A DNA stretch of 64,000 nucleotides from an uncultured Flavobacteriaceae bacterium (GCA_947494695.1 CANLWB010000001.1:1-64000), one strand, 5' to 3'; positions 53,397 through 63,044 are shown, counted from the first letter of the stretch. Translations and numbers: made by a program. The notes: generated from the sequence alone by a model not told the origin.

Positions 53397-54824
53397 TTAT
53401 TCTGTATAGAAGTATATGTTATCTAGTATAAAATCGGGACCGCCTGCCAGTATAATGGCTCCTAAATTGTTCTTTTGACTAGTAAGATCGCCACCTAGAG
53501 GGATGTCTATAGAGGTCCATTGACCTTGTGTCAAACCTGAAGCTGTAAACCTGAAATCCTTATCGTCGCCATCTGGGAAACCTGTGAAAACATTCGTTTC
53601 TATTTCTCCATTCGTACCGATATCTCGTATTTGTAGTTCTACACTGGTATCGGCTTGTTGCGTGTAAATATCAACATGAAGGTGGCTTAAAGCCGATGCA
53701 TCTACGGTATTGTTGAAAATAATACCTGTGAAGTTATTGTTAACATATATTTGAACGCTATTTCCATTTAAAGATGCTTCTGTGGTTTGCGTTGTAGATC
53801 CACCAAACCCAGGATTAAAATTGCTGGCCGTATCGGCGACATAAGCGTCGCTATAGATGGATTTAACGTTTGCGGCAGGCCGCATAGGTACGGGGGCTGG
53901 AGGTAGCTCTCCACTAGATGTTATTTCTAAAGAACCATTGGCTGCTACACCTGCCAGAATTGCTGTTATTTTTGCGGTTCCTTCGCTAATAACAGAGACT
54001 AGTCCGTCTTCATTTACTGTAGCAATGTTTGGGTCTGATGATGTAAAGGTGAAATACGCGGGTGTGGCATTTACCAGCACGTTGCGTCCATTTACGTTTG
54101 ATGTCTGTGTAAGGCCACTTGCTGCTAAATCTATTTGACTGCCGTTAAACGATTGTTGTGTAACGTCCTGTCCATTTAAAATAGTAGGTTGAGATTGCGC
54201 TATGGTTCCCAGTTTTTCAAACTGAACCTCATCTATCCAAAACGTATAACCTACCTCACTGCCTACTGGTCCTATACCTCCTGCAGAATATCTTAACATG
54301 CCACGTTCCTGGACAAGTTTGGAAGCGTCTGGAATGGGAACAATATACTTTACCCAATTGGTCGTTATATCAATATTTGTTCTGGTTGCAATATATTTGT
54401 TTTCACCAAAATCTTCACCAAAACCAATTTCTCCTATAGTAACGGCTTGAGATGCTTTGGCCCAAAACGTTAAAGCATCGAAACCTGTTAAATCTCTACC
54501 AGTACCTGCACCGTCTATTCTAAATATCGCTCCAGCGTAATTACCATCAGGATCGTTGGCATTTGGTACATCAAAGCGCATAGAAGCCGAGCCTTCATAA
54601 CTCACCTGATTGTCTACAGACCAGGCTGTTGGTTTTGAGCCACCGTATGGAAAGTAAAAATTGGTTCCCAGACCAACAGGAGTATCTATAAATATCTCTG
54701 CTGTAGAAGGAAATGTTGCAAATACAGCATCATCTGATAACTCTCTATCACAGCTTACTACGATGGAAAAAATGAATCCTAAAAGAAGCATTGTTTTTCT
54801 ATATGTGAATTTTATATGTTTCAT
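53397..54824 (-). CDS. Surface glycan-binding lipoprotein with Big2 domain
   Basis: A 475-residue lipoprotein (start MKHIKFTYRK, lipobox VVSC, Cys25). A CBM-like jelly roll (about 40-205, FPYGGSKPTAWSVDNQVSYEGSASMRFDVPN and LTFWAKASQAVTIGEIGFGEDF) is followed by a Big2 (bacterial Ig-like) domain (about 225-305, TPAYFTFTSSDPNIATVNEDGLVSVISEGTAKI). A diverged module of the same family as in the 616-residue protein ends the chain (about 312-475, PAANVKSIYSDAY...DFILDNIYFYTE). It probably helps to bind the glucan at the surface. It begins 12 bp after the fusion gene. Confidence 0.85.
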   Translation of the reverse strand: MKHIKFTYRKTMLLLGFIFSIVVSCDRELSDDAVFATFPSTAEIFIDTPVGLGTNFYFPYGGSKPTAWSVDNQVSYEGSASMRFDVPNANDPDGNYAGAIFRIDGAGTGRDLTGFDALTFWAKASQAVTIGEIGFGEDFGENKYIATRTNIDITTNWVKYIVPIPDASKLVQERGMLRYSAGGIGPVGSEVGYTFWIDEVQFEKLGTIAQSQPTILNGQDVTQQSFNGSQIDLAASGLTQTSNVNGRNVLVNATPAYFTFTSSDPNIATVNEDGLVSVISEGTAKITAILAGVAANGSLEITSSGELPPAPVPMRPAANVKSIYSDAYVADTASNFNPGFGGSTTQTTEASLNGNSVQIYVNNNFTGIIFNNTVDASALSHLHVDIYTQQADTSVELQIRDIGTNGEIETNVFTGFPDGDDKDFRFTASGLTQGQWTSIDIPLGGDLTSQKNNLGAIILAGGPDFILDNIYFYTE

Positions 54825-54836
54825 TGTCATGTTGTT

Positions 54837-57800
54837 TTATTTGCCAATATTGATGTGTACATACGTTCTAATCTCCCATTCACTTCCATTATCAAATCCT
54901 ACTGGACTTATTGGAGGTATGGCCGGAAACGTATTAGCGGGAACTGCGGTTGGTGAATACCTCGGAGAATTTTCGTCTAACGATCGCCAGATTCCCCGAA
55001 TACCTATCTTGGTATCGGGAAGGATAAACCAGTCTGGTTTTCCTACCGACGTAGAAATATCAATCATGTTTTGTACGGGGAAAGTGAGGTTAAAATCGCG
55101 ATGGTAGTCGAAAGGTCCCCAATCGTTAACTTTAAAACCGAATTCGAATTTCCACTTTTTGTAAATCATTTTGATATCGGCTCCAAAACGTTCAATTGTT
55201 CTGTCGCTATCACCATTTGCCTGGGCATTGCCTCCATAAAATTTTCCAATAACACCAAGATCTGGGCTTACTTTAGAAACAATACGAGAGTTTAACTCCC
55301 AAAGGTCTTGAGCTGGCGCCGATTGAGGGAACGCGAAAAACGTACGATTTGCTAAGAAACCAATATGAGCATCTTGTGCGGTTGGCTGGTGTCTGAATAC
55401 AAAACCTATGTTGAATGCCAACTTTGAATCCTCAGCGCGGTCGTTGTCCCATTCATAAAACCAGGAACCCGGCGTGGGGTCGTAGGTTAATAATAATTCT
55501 CCGGCAGTAGTTTCTCTATTTCCTCTTACAGCAAATGGATCGTCGATGAAGTTTCTTAATCTTCCTGGAGCGGAGATATCATTGGGCATAGGGTCTACCA
55601 AAGGTTTTTGCCAAAGGAAATTTGGCGCGATCTGCCAGTTTCCTACGGTATAGGCAAAACCCGAAAGTATATTGGTTTGGTTTCCACTTCCCGAATCTTT
55701 AAGTTTCCACCCGGTGAATGTCCTTGTAGCATCAGCCCCACCATTGGCTACCAAGCCCATGTAGGCGGCTTGTGCATAGAAGTTAAAGCGCCCTTTTTGA
55801 TAGGTTATTTTAGCTTTTCCTCCCCAATTATCACTGGTCTTTATTTTATCCTGATAAACAACGTAGTTTCCTGGGCCTCCTGTTATATCTTGGAATGTAC
55901 TGCCGTTCAATGGCTTTCCTCCCCAAATACCACCCAAGGAAAGACCGAGATTTCCAAAATCTCGCTCTAAAACCAATGTCGCACGCTCTGTGGGCCAGGG
56001 TGGAATTACACCACTTCGTACTTGATTGGGATCGAGAATTCGTCGACCGTTTTGGTCGAATTCTAAACTGGTGTCTAAGTCTCTATGATAAATACCAGTA
56101 ATGTCCCAGTGCTTGAAATTTGTTCGATATTTTAATAAAATGGTAGGGTTAGCTCCCCACCATAATTGTGGACCAAATGCAGCCTTTAAACCTTTTAAGG
56201 CCTTTTTTCCATCAACCTCCATACCTAATATCTCTCCGTTATAGATATCGAGGTTAGGGCCATAATTTGCTTCCGGATATAAGCCAAAAAAATCGCCTTC
56301 ATAACCCCAGTGATAATGGCCGGTTCTATAAAAACCTCTAATATCTGCATGTTTTGAATTCCATTCAAATTCGGCATTATAAACACGTACCCTGTTAAAA
56401 TCATTAATTTCAACATCTAAATCGTTCCCGGCTTCAATACCTTGAACGGTTATTGATCTTCCAACATTTTCATAAAATATTTCATTGATAGGGTTTTCTG
56501 CGACGTTACCAAGAATGTTAAAGTTGACCTCGGCGCGCATGTTTGAACTTGGATTACCTGCAATACCAACATAGTAAGATTCCATATGATCAAAACCAAG
56601 TTGATTTGGGAAGGCATTAGTATTTGGATCTTCGTTTCTTGGTGTTGTTATTAAAGACCCTCCGGTATTGAAGGTTGTAAATTCTGCACGTAAATTGCTT
56701 AATCTAATTTTACCAGTACTATTTGCTCCAAGTGCGGCTTTATCGCCTCTTGCTCTAAGCACGGCGTCCATTAACTCTATATTACTGAAATAATTCTCAA
56801 CAAAATCGGATGTCACGTCTTTAGCATACGGATCCAGGCTATGAGCTTCTTTTAACGCATAGTATGCTGCTCTTGGATATAAATCATAAAGCCCCCGTTC
56901 ATTTGTTGGTCCCTTGGCGCAAATACCAAACCATTCTTCATTCATATTATTTTCTCCTGGGTCTAAGTCGAGGTAGTAGCCTCCATTAGACCAGGATGCG
57001 TTAGTATCATGAATATCAAGGTTTTTAGTTTGACCGAATTTCCACCATCCATCGCTAAATTGGAAGGTGAATCCTCCAATCGAATTCCCTGCTTTTCCTA
57101 AACCTGCTGCATTTTGGTAAATTTCTTTCCAATTTTCTACCATGAAAAACGCCTGCATTTTTTGATCTTCCTGATTGGCCTTAGCATTAAAGGCGTCTGA
57201 TCCGAACTCGGTAAACATTATAGGTTTATTCAATTCTTTTTTAACTCTTTCAAAGGCGTCCCCAAAAGACTTCCCACGGTACATGTTTACGCCATAGACA
57301 TCGACGTCTTTACACTCTTCTGCAATGATATCTGCAAATAATAAATCTCCATTACAGATGGCTACCGGGTGCGATGCGTCTATGGCTTTCATTTTAAGCA
57401 CAGCATCATTCATTAATTTATACATAGGCCTTCCTCGCTTTTCACCTACTTCTCGTTTTTTCTCTTCTTCATCTGGGAAATCTTCGGTTTCGGCGCCTGC
57501 CCAGAACAGACCATAGTTATTTTCATTTCCTAAAAGGAACATTAATAATCCGGGTGTGTTTTTATAGGTTTCTGCCATTTGAGCAACCTCAGACAAAAGA
57601 AGGTTTTGGGTTGCGGGATCTCTGTAATCGGTAACAGCAACCCAGGCTCCGTTAATTGTTAACCCATATCTACCAAAAGAGTGGTTGAGCATGGTATAGA
57701 TGCCGTAATTTTTGTAGATGTATGTTATCCATTTTGGTTGTACACCTGTGTATTGCCTTATAACGTTTACGCCCATGTTTTTTAAGAGTCCCATTTCGGT

Positions 57801-58025
57801 ATCTAACGCGGCTTTAATGACATCATCTGGCTGTTTCCACAGACTGTAATTGAAATTGGTACCTATTGGGAAGTAATCCCAGTTCATACCATTGATCATG
57901 AAATCTTTTCCATTAACTACTAATTTCATGCCTTCCTCATTACTTACTACAAACACTTTATCGGATTGCGCGAAAGTGGTCGTGATGAATAAGAAAAGAA
58001 CTAATCTTAAAAGAACTTTTTTCAT
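54837..58025 (-). CDS. Glycoside hydrolase (clan GH-A type) fused to a predicted outer-membrane beta-barrel
   Basis: A 1062-residue protein with signal peptide 1-19 (TTTFAQ). Residues about 25-405 form a TIM-barrel hydrolase of GH2/GH5-like type: the proposed acid/base is Glu168 in LLGNENNYG and nucleophile Glu273 in FTEFGSDAF. Residues about 420-1062 consist of many amphipathic strands ending in aromatics (YSVG-like: FNFYAQAAYMGLV, LAFNIGFVFRHQPT, WKFEFGFKVNDWGPF) up to the terminal strand WEIRTYVHINIGK. These look like an outer-membrane barrel. The exact family is not clear. It opens the four-gene unit with the surface lipoproteins and carries promoter module B. It may cut glucan at the pore that takes up the product (inference). 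Confidence 0.7.
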   Translation of the reverse strand: MKKVLLRLVLFLFITTTFAQSDKVFVVSNEEGMKLVVNGKDFMINGMNWDYFPIGTNFNYSLWKQPDDVIKAALDTEMGLLKNMGVNVIRQYTGVQPKWITYIYKNYGIYTMLNHSFGRYGLTINGAWVAVTDYRDPATQNLLLSEVAQMAETYKNTPGLLMFLLGNENNYGLFWAGAETEDFPDEEEKKREVGEKRGRPMYKLMNDAVLKMKAIDASHPVAICNGDLLFADIIAEECKDVDVYGVNMYRGKSFGDAFERVKKELNKPIMFTEFGSDAFNAKANQEDQKMQAFFMVENWKEIYQNAAGLGKAGNSIGGFTFQFSDGWWKFGQTKNLDIHDTNASWSNGGYYLDLDPGENNMNEEWFGICAKGPTNERGLYDLYPRAAYYALKEAHSLDPYAKDVTSDFVENYFSNIELMDAVLRARGDKAALGANSTGKIRLSNLRAEFTTFNTGGSLITTPRNEDPNTNAFPNQLGFDHMESYYVGIAGNPSSNMRAEVNFNILGNVAENPINEIFYENVGRSITVQGIEAGNDLDVEINDFNRVRVYNAEFEWNSKHADIRGFYRTGHYHWGYEGDFFGLYPEANYGPNLDIYNGEILGMEVDGKKALKGLKAAFGPQLWWGANPTILLKYRTNFKHWDITGIYHRDLDTSLEFDQNGRRILDPNQVRSGVIPPWPTERATLVLERDFGNLGLSLGGIWGGKPLNGSTFQDITGGPGNYVVYQDKIKTSDNWGGKAKITYQKGRFNFYAQAAYMGLVANGGADATRTFTGWKLKDSGSGNQTNILSGFAYTVGNWQIAPNFLWQKPLVDPMPNDISAPGRLRNFIDDPFAVRGNRETTAGELLLTYDPTPGSWFYEWDNDRAEDSKLAFNIGFVFRHQPTAQDAHIGFLANRTFFAFPQSAPAQDLWELNSRIVSKVSPDLGVIGKFYGGNAQANGDSDRTIERFGADIKMIYKKWKFEFGFKVNDWGPFDYHRDFNLTFPVQNMIDISTSVGKPDWFILPDTKIGIRGIWRSLDENSPRYSPTAVPANTFPAIPPISPVGFDNGSEWEIRTYVHINIGK

Positions 58026-58178
58026 AGTTTTATTTGGTTATTGAGTTAGTCATTAGTTTATATCTGTAAAATCTTATTTATAATTCTTGTTTGTTTAAGA
58101 ATTTTTAATGAGCGGTTCGAAGAGGTCTTTTGGAGTGAAATAAAATTACTCTAATTAATTACGAATTCTTTAAAAAAC

Positions 58179-58326
58179 ACCTCAACAAATAGCATACACT
58201 TTAAAATATTTTATCATTTGCTGTGAAAGCAATAATGTTTTTGCGTTTTCAGATCGGTATTATTTGCAAAAATCGATGGCCTACTATTGGGAAAATCTAT
58301 AAATGTTGTAGTGCTGTATAGGTTAA
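58179..58326 (-). promoter_or_regulatory. Glucan-locus promoter module B
   Basis: Minus-strand core block (58179-58198, TGTATGCTATTTGTTGAGGT) about 155 bp before the ATG at 58025. The upstream block (58302-58326, + strand TGTTGTAGTGCTGTATAGG) starts 106 bp away. The block differs from that of module C in three of about 25 bases. Confidence 0.65.
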
Positions 58327-58815
58327 TGAGTTAAATGTTGTGTTGATCTAATTCTTGATTTTGAGTTCATTGCAATGAAATTGCAACGAATAGGGTGTTT
58401 ATGTGTATATGTTCTATGCTTGTTTTTAATATGTTAGGCTTAAAACGCGGTTTAAATTTTATAATCTTAGATATGCTTTCCTGTTTGGAAATGGAATCTG
58501 TGCGAATTGATGTGTTGTGTTTTGAATTGGTCATGGAATTTAATTTATATAGGCATGTAATATAATAAATTAAAAGATTTTTCTTACATGAATAATAATC
58601 GATTTTTCCTTCTTACTCAGGGTTTGTTCTCGAATTTTCAAGTGTTTGTCTTTGCTTCACAACCATCAATAAGCCCCTATGCCCTACTTTTGTAAACACT
58701 TTCCATGGTTCACCGAAAGAGGAAAAATAAAATGGGTTAATACCTTCCTTTCTTAGTTTAGTATTTTCTAATTTTTTGGGTTGTATGCATCTGAGATCGT
58801 ACTAATCATTGAAGT

Positions 58816-58860
58816 AAATAAACTACCAACCCCAAAAATGTAGAATGGGGTTGGTAGAAA
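58816..58860 (-). terminator. Rho-independent terminator after the relic gene
   Basis: Minus-strand CTACCAACCCC pairs with GGGGTTGGTAG over a 13-nt loop, followed by TTTATTT. It lies about 165 bp after the stop at 59021. Confidence 0.85.
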
Positions 58861-59020
58861 TATTAACTACGGAACTCCATATTAGCCTCTATGCTAAACC
58901 GATGATACCGCTACTATGTAAGAGTGGATTCAAGTGTTTAAACTCATATTAAGAAACCTTTGTGGTTGACTTTATTTTATTTCTTGAAATAATGGCTTGC
59001 TTGCATAATACGAACAGTTT

Positions 59021-59992
59021 CTAATCCTGTATTGCGTTTCTCCAAAAATGATTTTTTTTGAATAAAAAAACATCTAAAGACACGGTTGTTTTGTTGCATA
59101 TGTAACAAGGAAGCATTGCGAAGTCAGAATGTTTTCCTACTTCTGTTTCCGTACTCTGGTGATATCTCCAATTTAATGGATCTGGTGCGCCGTCATCATT
59201 AAAATCATCTTCCCAAACTATTGATATGAAATTGGTTGTAAATTCGTTAGTTGCCTTTGCTTCGGTTGTTAATGTGAACCACCAATCGAACTCATCATTT
59301 CCGTCGGTAGTTCTTTGTAACATTTCTGTTGCTGTTTGGCTAAAAATTTCATACTTATAGTTTCTTGCGATGTAATACCTCACATATGCTATACTTTTTA
59401 ATGAGATTGTTACAACACGTTCTGGCGCGCCCAGGTTCCATTGTTCTGAGTAGTCGCTAAAAGGATCGTTCAAGACATTTGTGCCATTAACCATTATGTC
59501 ACTGAGCCCTTCCATTTTGTGGATTAATAGGGTATGACTGAAAACTAATCCTAATATGTCTATTATTGGCTTATCATTTGTGCTATTTACGATATGTATA
59601 AATGTACAGCCTGTGTTAAAGTTAAAGCCGGATTCGAAAACTGATCCACTATAGCCCCGGATGCCATTAAACCCTACAGTGACATTACCTTTACTACGTT
59701 GTATACAGCCAAAACCGGCTCCTTCTTTATCTATATATTGTATTTCAAAAACAGATCCTATGTTATTTTCAGCTACGGTACTATAATCTGCTAAAAAACC
59801 ATACGAATCTTTATTAATATGCTCCTCCCGTTCGGTGCTGGTTTTATTAAATTTATATTGAAATCTAAACATCCAGCTCCATGTATTGTTTAGTTGTTGA
59901 TTAACTATTGTGCGTACTGTATGATCTACTTCCGTCATGCCTTTACGTGAAATGAAAAATATTTCCGGAATTTTAGAAAGACAGTGTCTCAT
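59021..59992 (-). pseudogene. Probable susD relic fused to other coding debris
   Basis: A 323-codon frame without a signal peptide. Residues about 55-135 resemble the middle of SusD/RagB proteins (SYGFLADYSTVAENNIGSVFEIQYIDKEG, NGIRGYSGSVFESGFNFNT), where the usual sequence is ENN-ESIFEIQ and GWGFNTPTQ. After that the SusD pattern stops. Residues about 255-275 (IVWEDDFNDDGAPDPLNW) look like the start of a GH16 domain, and the tail fits neither. A frameshift near the end would continue into NTGLETVRIM. It lies behind promoter module C. It may be translated, but looks like a deletion/recombination product; an unknown intact gene cannot be ruled out. Confidence 0.5.
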
Positions 59993-60055
59993 ATAGTTTA
60001 GTTTGTTTGAATTACATTAAAATTAGTCACAACACTTATCATATCCTCATTTTTT

Positions 60056-60205
60056 ACCCCAACAAAAAGCATACATCATAATTAAATAGGTATATTTTTA
60101 ATAAAATATTAATGTTTACCAAGTGTTACTGGTGGGCAATATCTAAAAAAAAATTGTTAAAATGTACGAAAAAACACCAATGTTGTGGTATTGTATAGGT
60201 TAAAA
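60056..60205 (-). promoter_or_regulatory. Glucan-locus promoter module C
   Basis: Minus-strand core block (60056-60075, TGTATGCTTTTTGTTGGGGT), about 64 bp before the ATG at 59992. The upstream block (+ strand TGTTGTGGTATTGTATAGG from 60181) starts 106 bp away, the same spacing as module B. Confidence 0.65.
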
Positions 60206-60223
60206 AAGGGTGTGTTGTACTAC

Positions 60224-63031
60224 CTAGATTTCTAAAATGTAGTCTGTTAGGCTAGATTCGTGAGGTAAATTCATTTTTTTGCGTAACCTGTAGCGTTTAA
60301 CTTCAACACTCCTTGCCGAAATATTGAGTAAAGGGGCAATCTCTTTAGAGGATAAATTGAGCCTTAGATAGGTGCATAATCTCAAATCGTTCGAAGTAAG
60401 TGAAGGGTGCGCCTGTTTTATTTTTTTAAGGAAGTCCTTATCGGCGTTATTGAATGCTTCTTCAAATACATGCCAGTCATCATTGTTATTTAAGTTTCTG
60501 TCAATAATTTTAATAACATGTTTGATGTTTTTAGCATCGTCGATATTCTGTAGCTCTTTTTTTATACTATTTAAAAACTCATTCTTTTTAATGAGACTCA
60601 TTGTTGAAATACTAAGTTCCCGATTCTTATTTTCAATATCTTGCCTTAATTTTTCGTTGTTAAAATGCATGAATTGTTGTTTGTTTTCCAATTCTTTTAA
60701 CTCTAATTCTCGATTAGTTTTTTGTAATAATGCTTCCTTTTGCTTGTTATAATATTGTTTGTAAATGGTATGCATCATTAAAGAGAAAAGCAAAAACAAG
60801 ATCACGTAGGTAAATAACATAATATTGGAAAGGTACCAGGGCCGTTCTATTCTAAAATGATAGGATGCTACGTTTTTGGTAAAGGTGTTTCCTACTTTGG
60901 CCCTAACTTGAAAAGTATAATCTCCAAATGGTAGATTTTCGAATAGTGTACTGGGTTTGGACGACCAATCACTCCAATTGGGATACATTTCTATCAATCG
61001 GTATTGATACTCGGTGTCTAGATACTTATCAAACTCGGGAACACTAAAGGTAAATGCAATATTATTGTCTTTATTGACAAATGTTCCAAAGTTACTTTTA
61101 TTTACAATTTTAGGGTTTGAAGATATGCTGTGTTTTGTTATAGAGTTGATGGAAATAGAATAAGGTTTCGTCGAGATTTTATTAAGGTCGATAAGCACAA
61201 AACCTGTTGAAGATCCAATGAGGTACTTTTCATCTTCTAAGTGAGAGATGTTTTCGTAACCGGTTAAACCTCTTGGGAGCAATTTTGAAAATGGAATTTT
61301 ATACACCCTGGGAATACTGCTTAGCTTACTTGGAGCAATATAATTTATATCTCTTTTTGAAAACGACCATAATGTATTGGTTTCCTTTTTAAATTCTAGC
61401 CTTCCCGATGTGTATTCTTCTCTGGAAAATAAAGCGCTTAAAACAGTATCTTTTAAAAATGCATCGCCTGTTTCATTATACTTTAAGACACCTTCTCTAT
61501 AGGTGTAAAGTAGAGAATTGTTATATTTTATAATACTGGAATTTAATTCTTTAGTTAGATCGGGGTGTTTTCTAACATTGAGAGCTTTTAAATATTCTTT
61601 ATCTATATCAATTATAAAGACACCTTTATATTCGTGACTCACAAAAATTTGATTATTATAAATTTCAAAAAACTTGCTGGATAGATCAAACCCCTCAAGT
61701 TTATTCCTGAAAATCCAGGTATTGTTCTTTTTTTGAAGCACATAAAGGCCATCGTAATTCCCCTGTAGTAATAAATCTGGTCGCCCTTCAATAGCCTTTA
61801 CTCCCCAAGTACCAGATTGAATGCCTTCAATTTTTTCACTGGTATTATTTTTAATTATAGATGTGCCAGAATCATGTCCGCAAAACAAGGTATTATCAAT
61901 AACATTTAAAGACCAAACGGCCTCTTTTATGGTTTCTATAAGTTTGAAGTTTTCTATACTCCCTAAGGGTTTGTAAAATAGTCCCTGATTAGTACCTAAG
62001 TATAGATTATTATTGAAAACAGATGAGGTATAAATCGTGCCAATTTTTCCTTCTTCATCTTCATAAATACTGAAAGGCGATTTCACATTTATACAGTTTA
62101 TACCATTTTCCAAAGCCAACCAGATATTATGCTCCTTGTCCTCAAATATCCAATGAACCGTATTATTACTTAAACCATGCGTCATGTTTATGTTATAATC
62201 TAAGAGACCATCTGAGGTTAAGCATATAACTCCGTTAGACCTTGTTCCTAAGATAAAGCTGTTATCTTTTAATTTGATACTTCTAAATACGCTAACTTCA
62301 GAGAGTTTTTCGTTGGCTGGAATGTCCCACTTTGATAGGGTTTTATTTTCCAGGATGTAGAATCCGTTATTTTCAGTTTGTATTAAGAGTTTGTCTTCTT
62401 TGGCAAAAATATTAACGAGTCTGTTTTGTTTTAGAATGATCTGGTTTGCAACTAATTTTGATTCACCATTCTCTATTTTATAAATGCCATCGTTCGTTTT
62501 TTGATAATAAATGCTATCATTAACTTTAAACATTTTATAAATTATGGTATCAGAATCGATAATACTGCAAGAGTTATCTGTTTTATTGTATATGTATATT
62601 CTTTTTAAGGATTGAAACAAAATATAGTCGTCGAGACTAATGATATTCCAGAATTCTTCATCTTCCAAAAGCTCTACATTGAGTTCTTGCGATAAAGAGG
62701 TATAATACAAAAGACCAAGTTCGTTTCTTTGCCAATAGCCAAAATTTCTGTTACTGCCAGTATAAATTAAATGGTCTATAACAGTAACCGAGCGTATTAT
62801 GGTTTCGTTAGGAGATAGGTAGAGTTGCCACTTGGCTCCATTATATTCTAATAACCCTTTGTTGTTAGCTACATAAATATAATGTTCTTCAGATTGTGAT
62901 ATGGCCCAGTTTTGGGTTTCCCCGCCATAATCTTTTGGTGAAAACGTTTCTATAGGGGGGTGCTCCTGTGTATGTAAGAGGTGACACACCAGAAAAAGTA
63001 GGGTTGAAAACAAAAAACAAAGTCGTCTCAA
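60224..63031 (-). CDS. Membrane-bound Y_Y_Y-domain regulator with LuxR-type HTH
   Basis: A 935-residue one-protein sensor. Signal peptide (1-21), then a large periplasmic beta-propeller region (about 35-640: repeated IWLALENGINCINV-like and LYLGTNQGLFY blades). A Y_Y_Y domain (about 655-735, EYQYRLIEMYPNWSDW...FGDYTFQVRAKVGN) precedes one membrane helix (about 745-765) and a coiled coil (about 770-850). The C-terminal LuxR-like helix-turn-helix spans about 870-935 (LTSNDLRLCTYLRLNLSSKEIAPLLNISARSVEVKRYRLRKKM). There is no kinase domain. It probably senses a glycan in the periplasm and acts directly on DNA in the cytosol. It is the best candidate activator for the adjacent glucan operons. Confidence 0.88.
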   Translation of the reverse strand: MRRLCFLFSTLLFLVCHLLHTQEHPPIETFSPKDYGGETQNWAISQSEEHYIYVANNKGLLEYNGAKWQLYLSPNETIIRSVTVIDHLIYTGSNRNFGYWQRNELGLLYYTSLSQELNVELLEDEEFWNIISLDDYILFQSLKRIYIYNKTDNSCSIIDSDTIIYKMFKVNDSIYYQKTNDGIYKIENGESKLVANQIILKQNRLVNIFAKEDKLLIQTENNGFYILENKTLSKWDIPANEKLSEVSVFRSIKLKDNSFILGTRSNGVICLTSDGLLDYNINMTHGLSNNTVHWIFEDKEHNIWLALENGINCINVKSPFSIYEDEEGKIGTIYTSSVFNNNLYLGTNQGLFYKPLGSIENFKLIETIKEAVWSLNVIDNTLFCGHDSGTSIIKNNTSEKIEGIQSGTWGVKAIEGRPDLLLQGNYDGLYVLQKKNNTWIFRNKLEGFDLSSKFFEIYNNQIFVSHEYKGVFIIDIDKEYLKALNVRKHPDLTKELNSSIIKYNNSLLYTYREGVLKYNETGDAFLKDTVLSALFSREEYTSGRLEFKKETNTLWSFSKRDINYIAPSKLSSIPRVYKIPFSKLLPRGLTGYENISHLEDEKYLIGSSTGFVLIDLNKISTKPYSISINSITKHSISSNPKIVNKSNFGTFVNKDNNIAFTFSVPEFDKYLDTEYQYRLIEMYPNWSDWSSKPSTLFENLPFGDYTFQVRAKVGNTFTKNVASYHFRIERPWYLSNIMLFTYVILFLLFSLMMHTIYKQYYNKQKEALLQKTNRELELKELENKQQFMHFNNEKLRQDIENKNRELSISTMSLIKKNEFLNSIKKELQNIDDAKNIKHVIKIIDRNLNNNDDWHVFEEAFNNADKDFLKKIKQAHPSLTSNDLRLCTYLRLNLSSKEIAPLLNISARSVEVKRYRLRKKMNLPHESSLTDYILEI

Positions 63032-63044
63032 AAAATGTTATTTG

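Larger units (their letters stand above)
58026..59020. other. Intergenic region upstream of the fusion gene
   Basis: About 995 bp. It contains promoter module B (58179-58326) and a minus-strand terminator (58816-58860). Between the terminator and 59020 there is a possible frame that continues the relic at 59021: read one frame over, it gives NTGLETVRIMQASHYFKK and then a stop. Confidence 0.5.
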
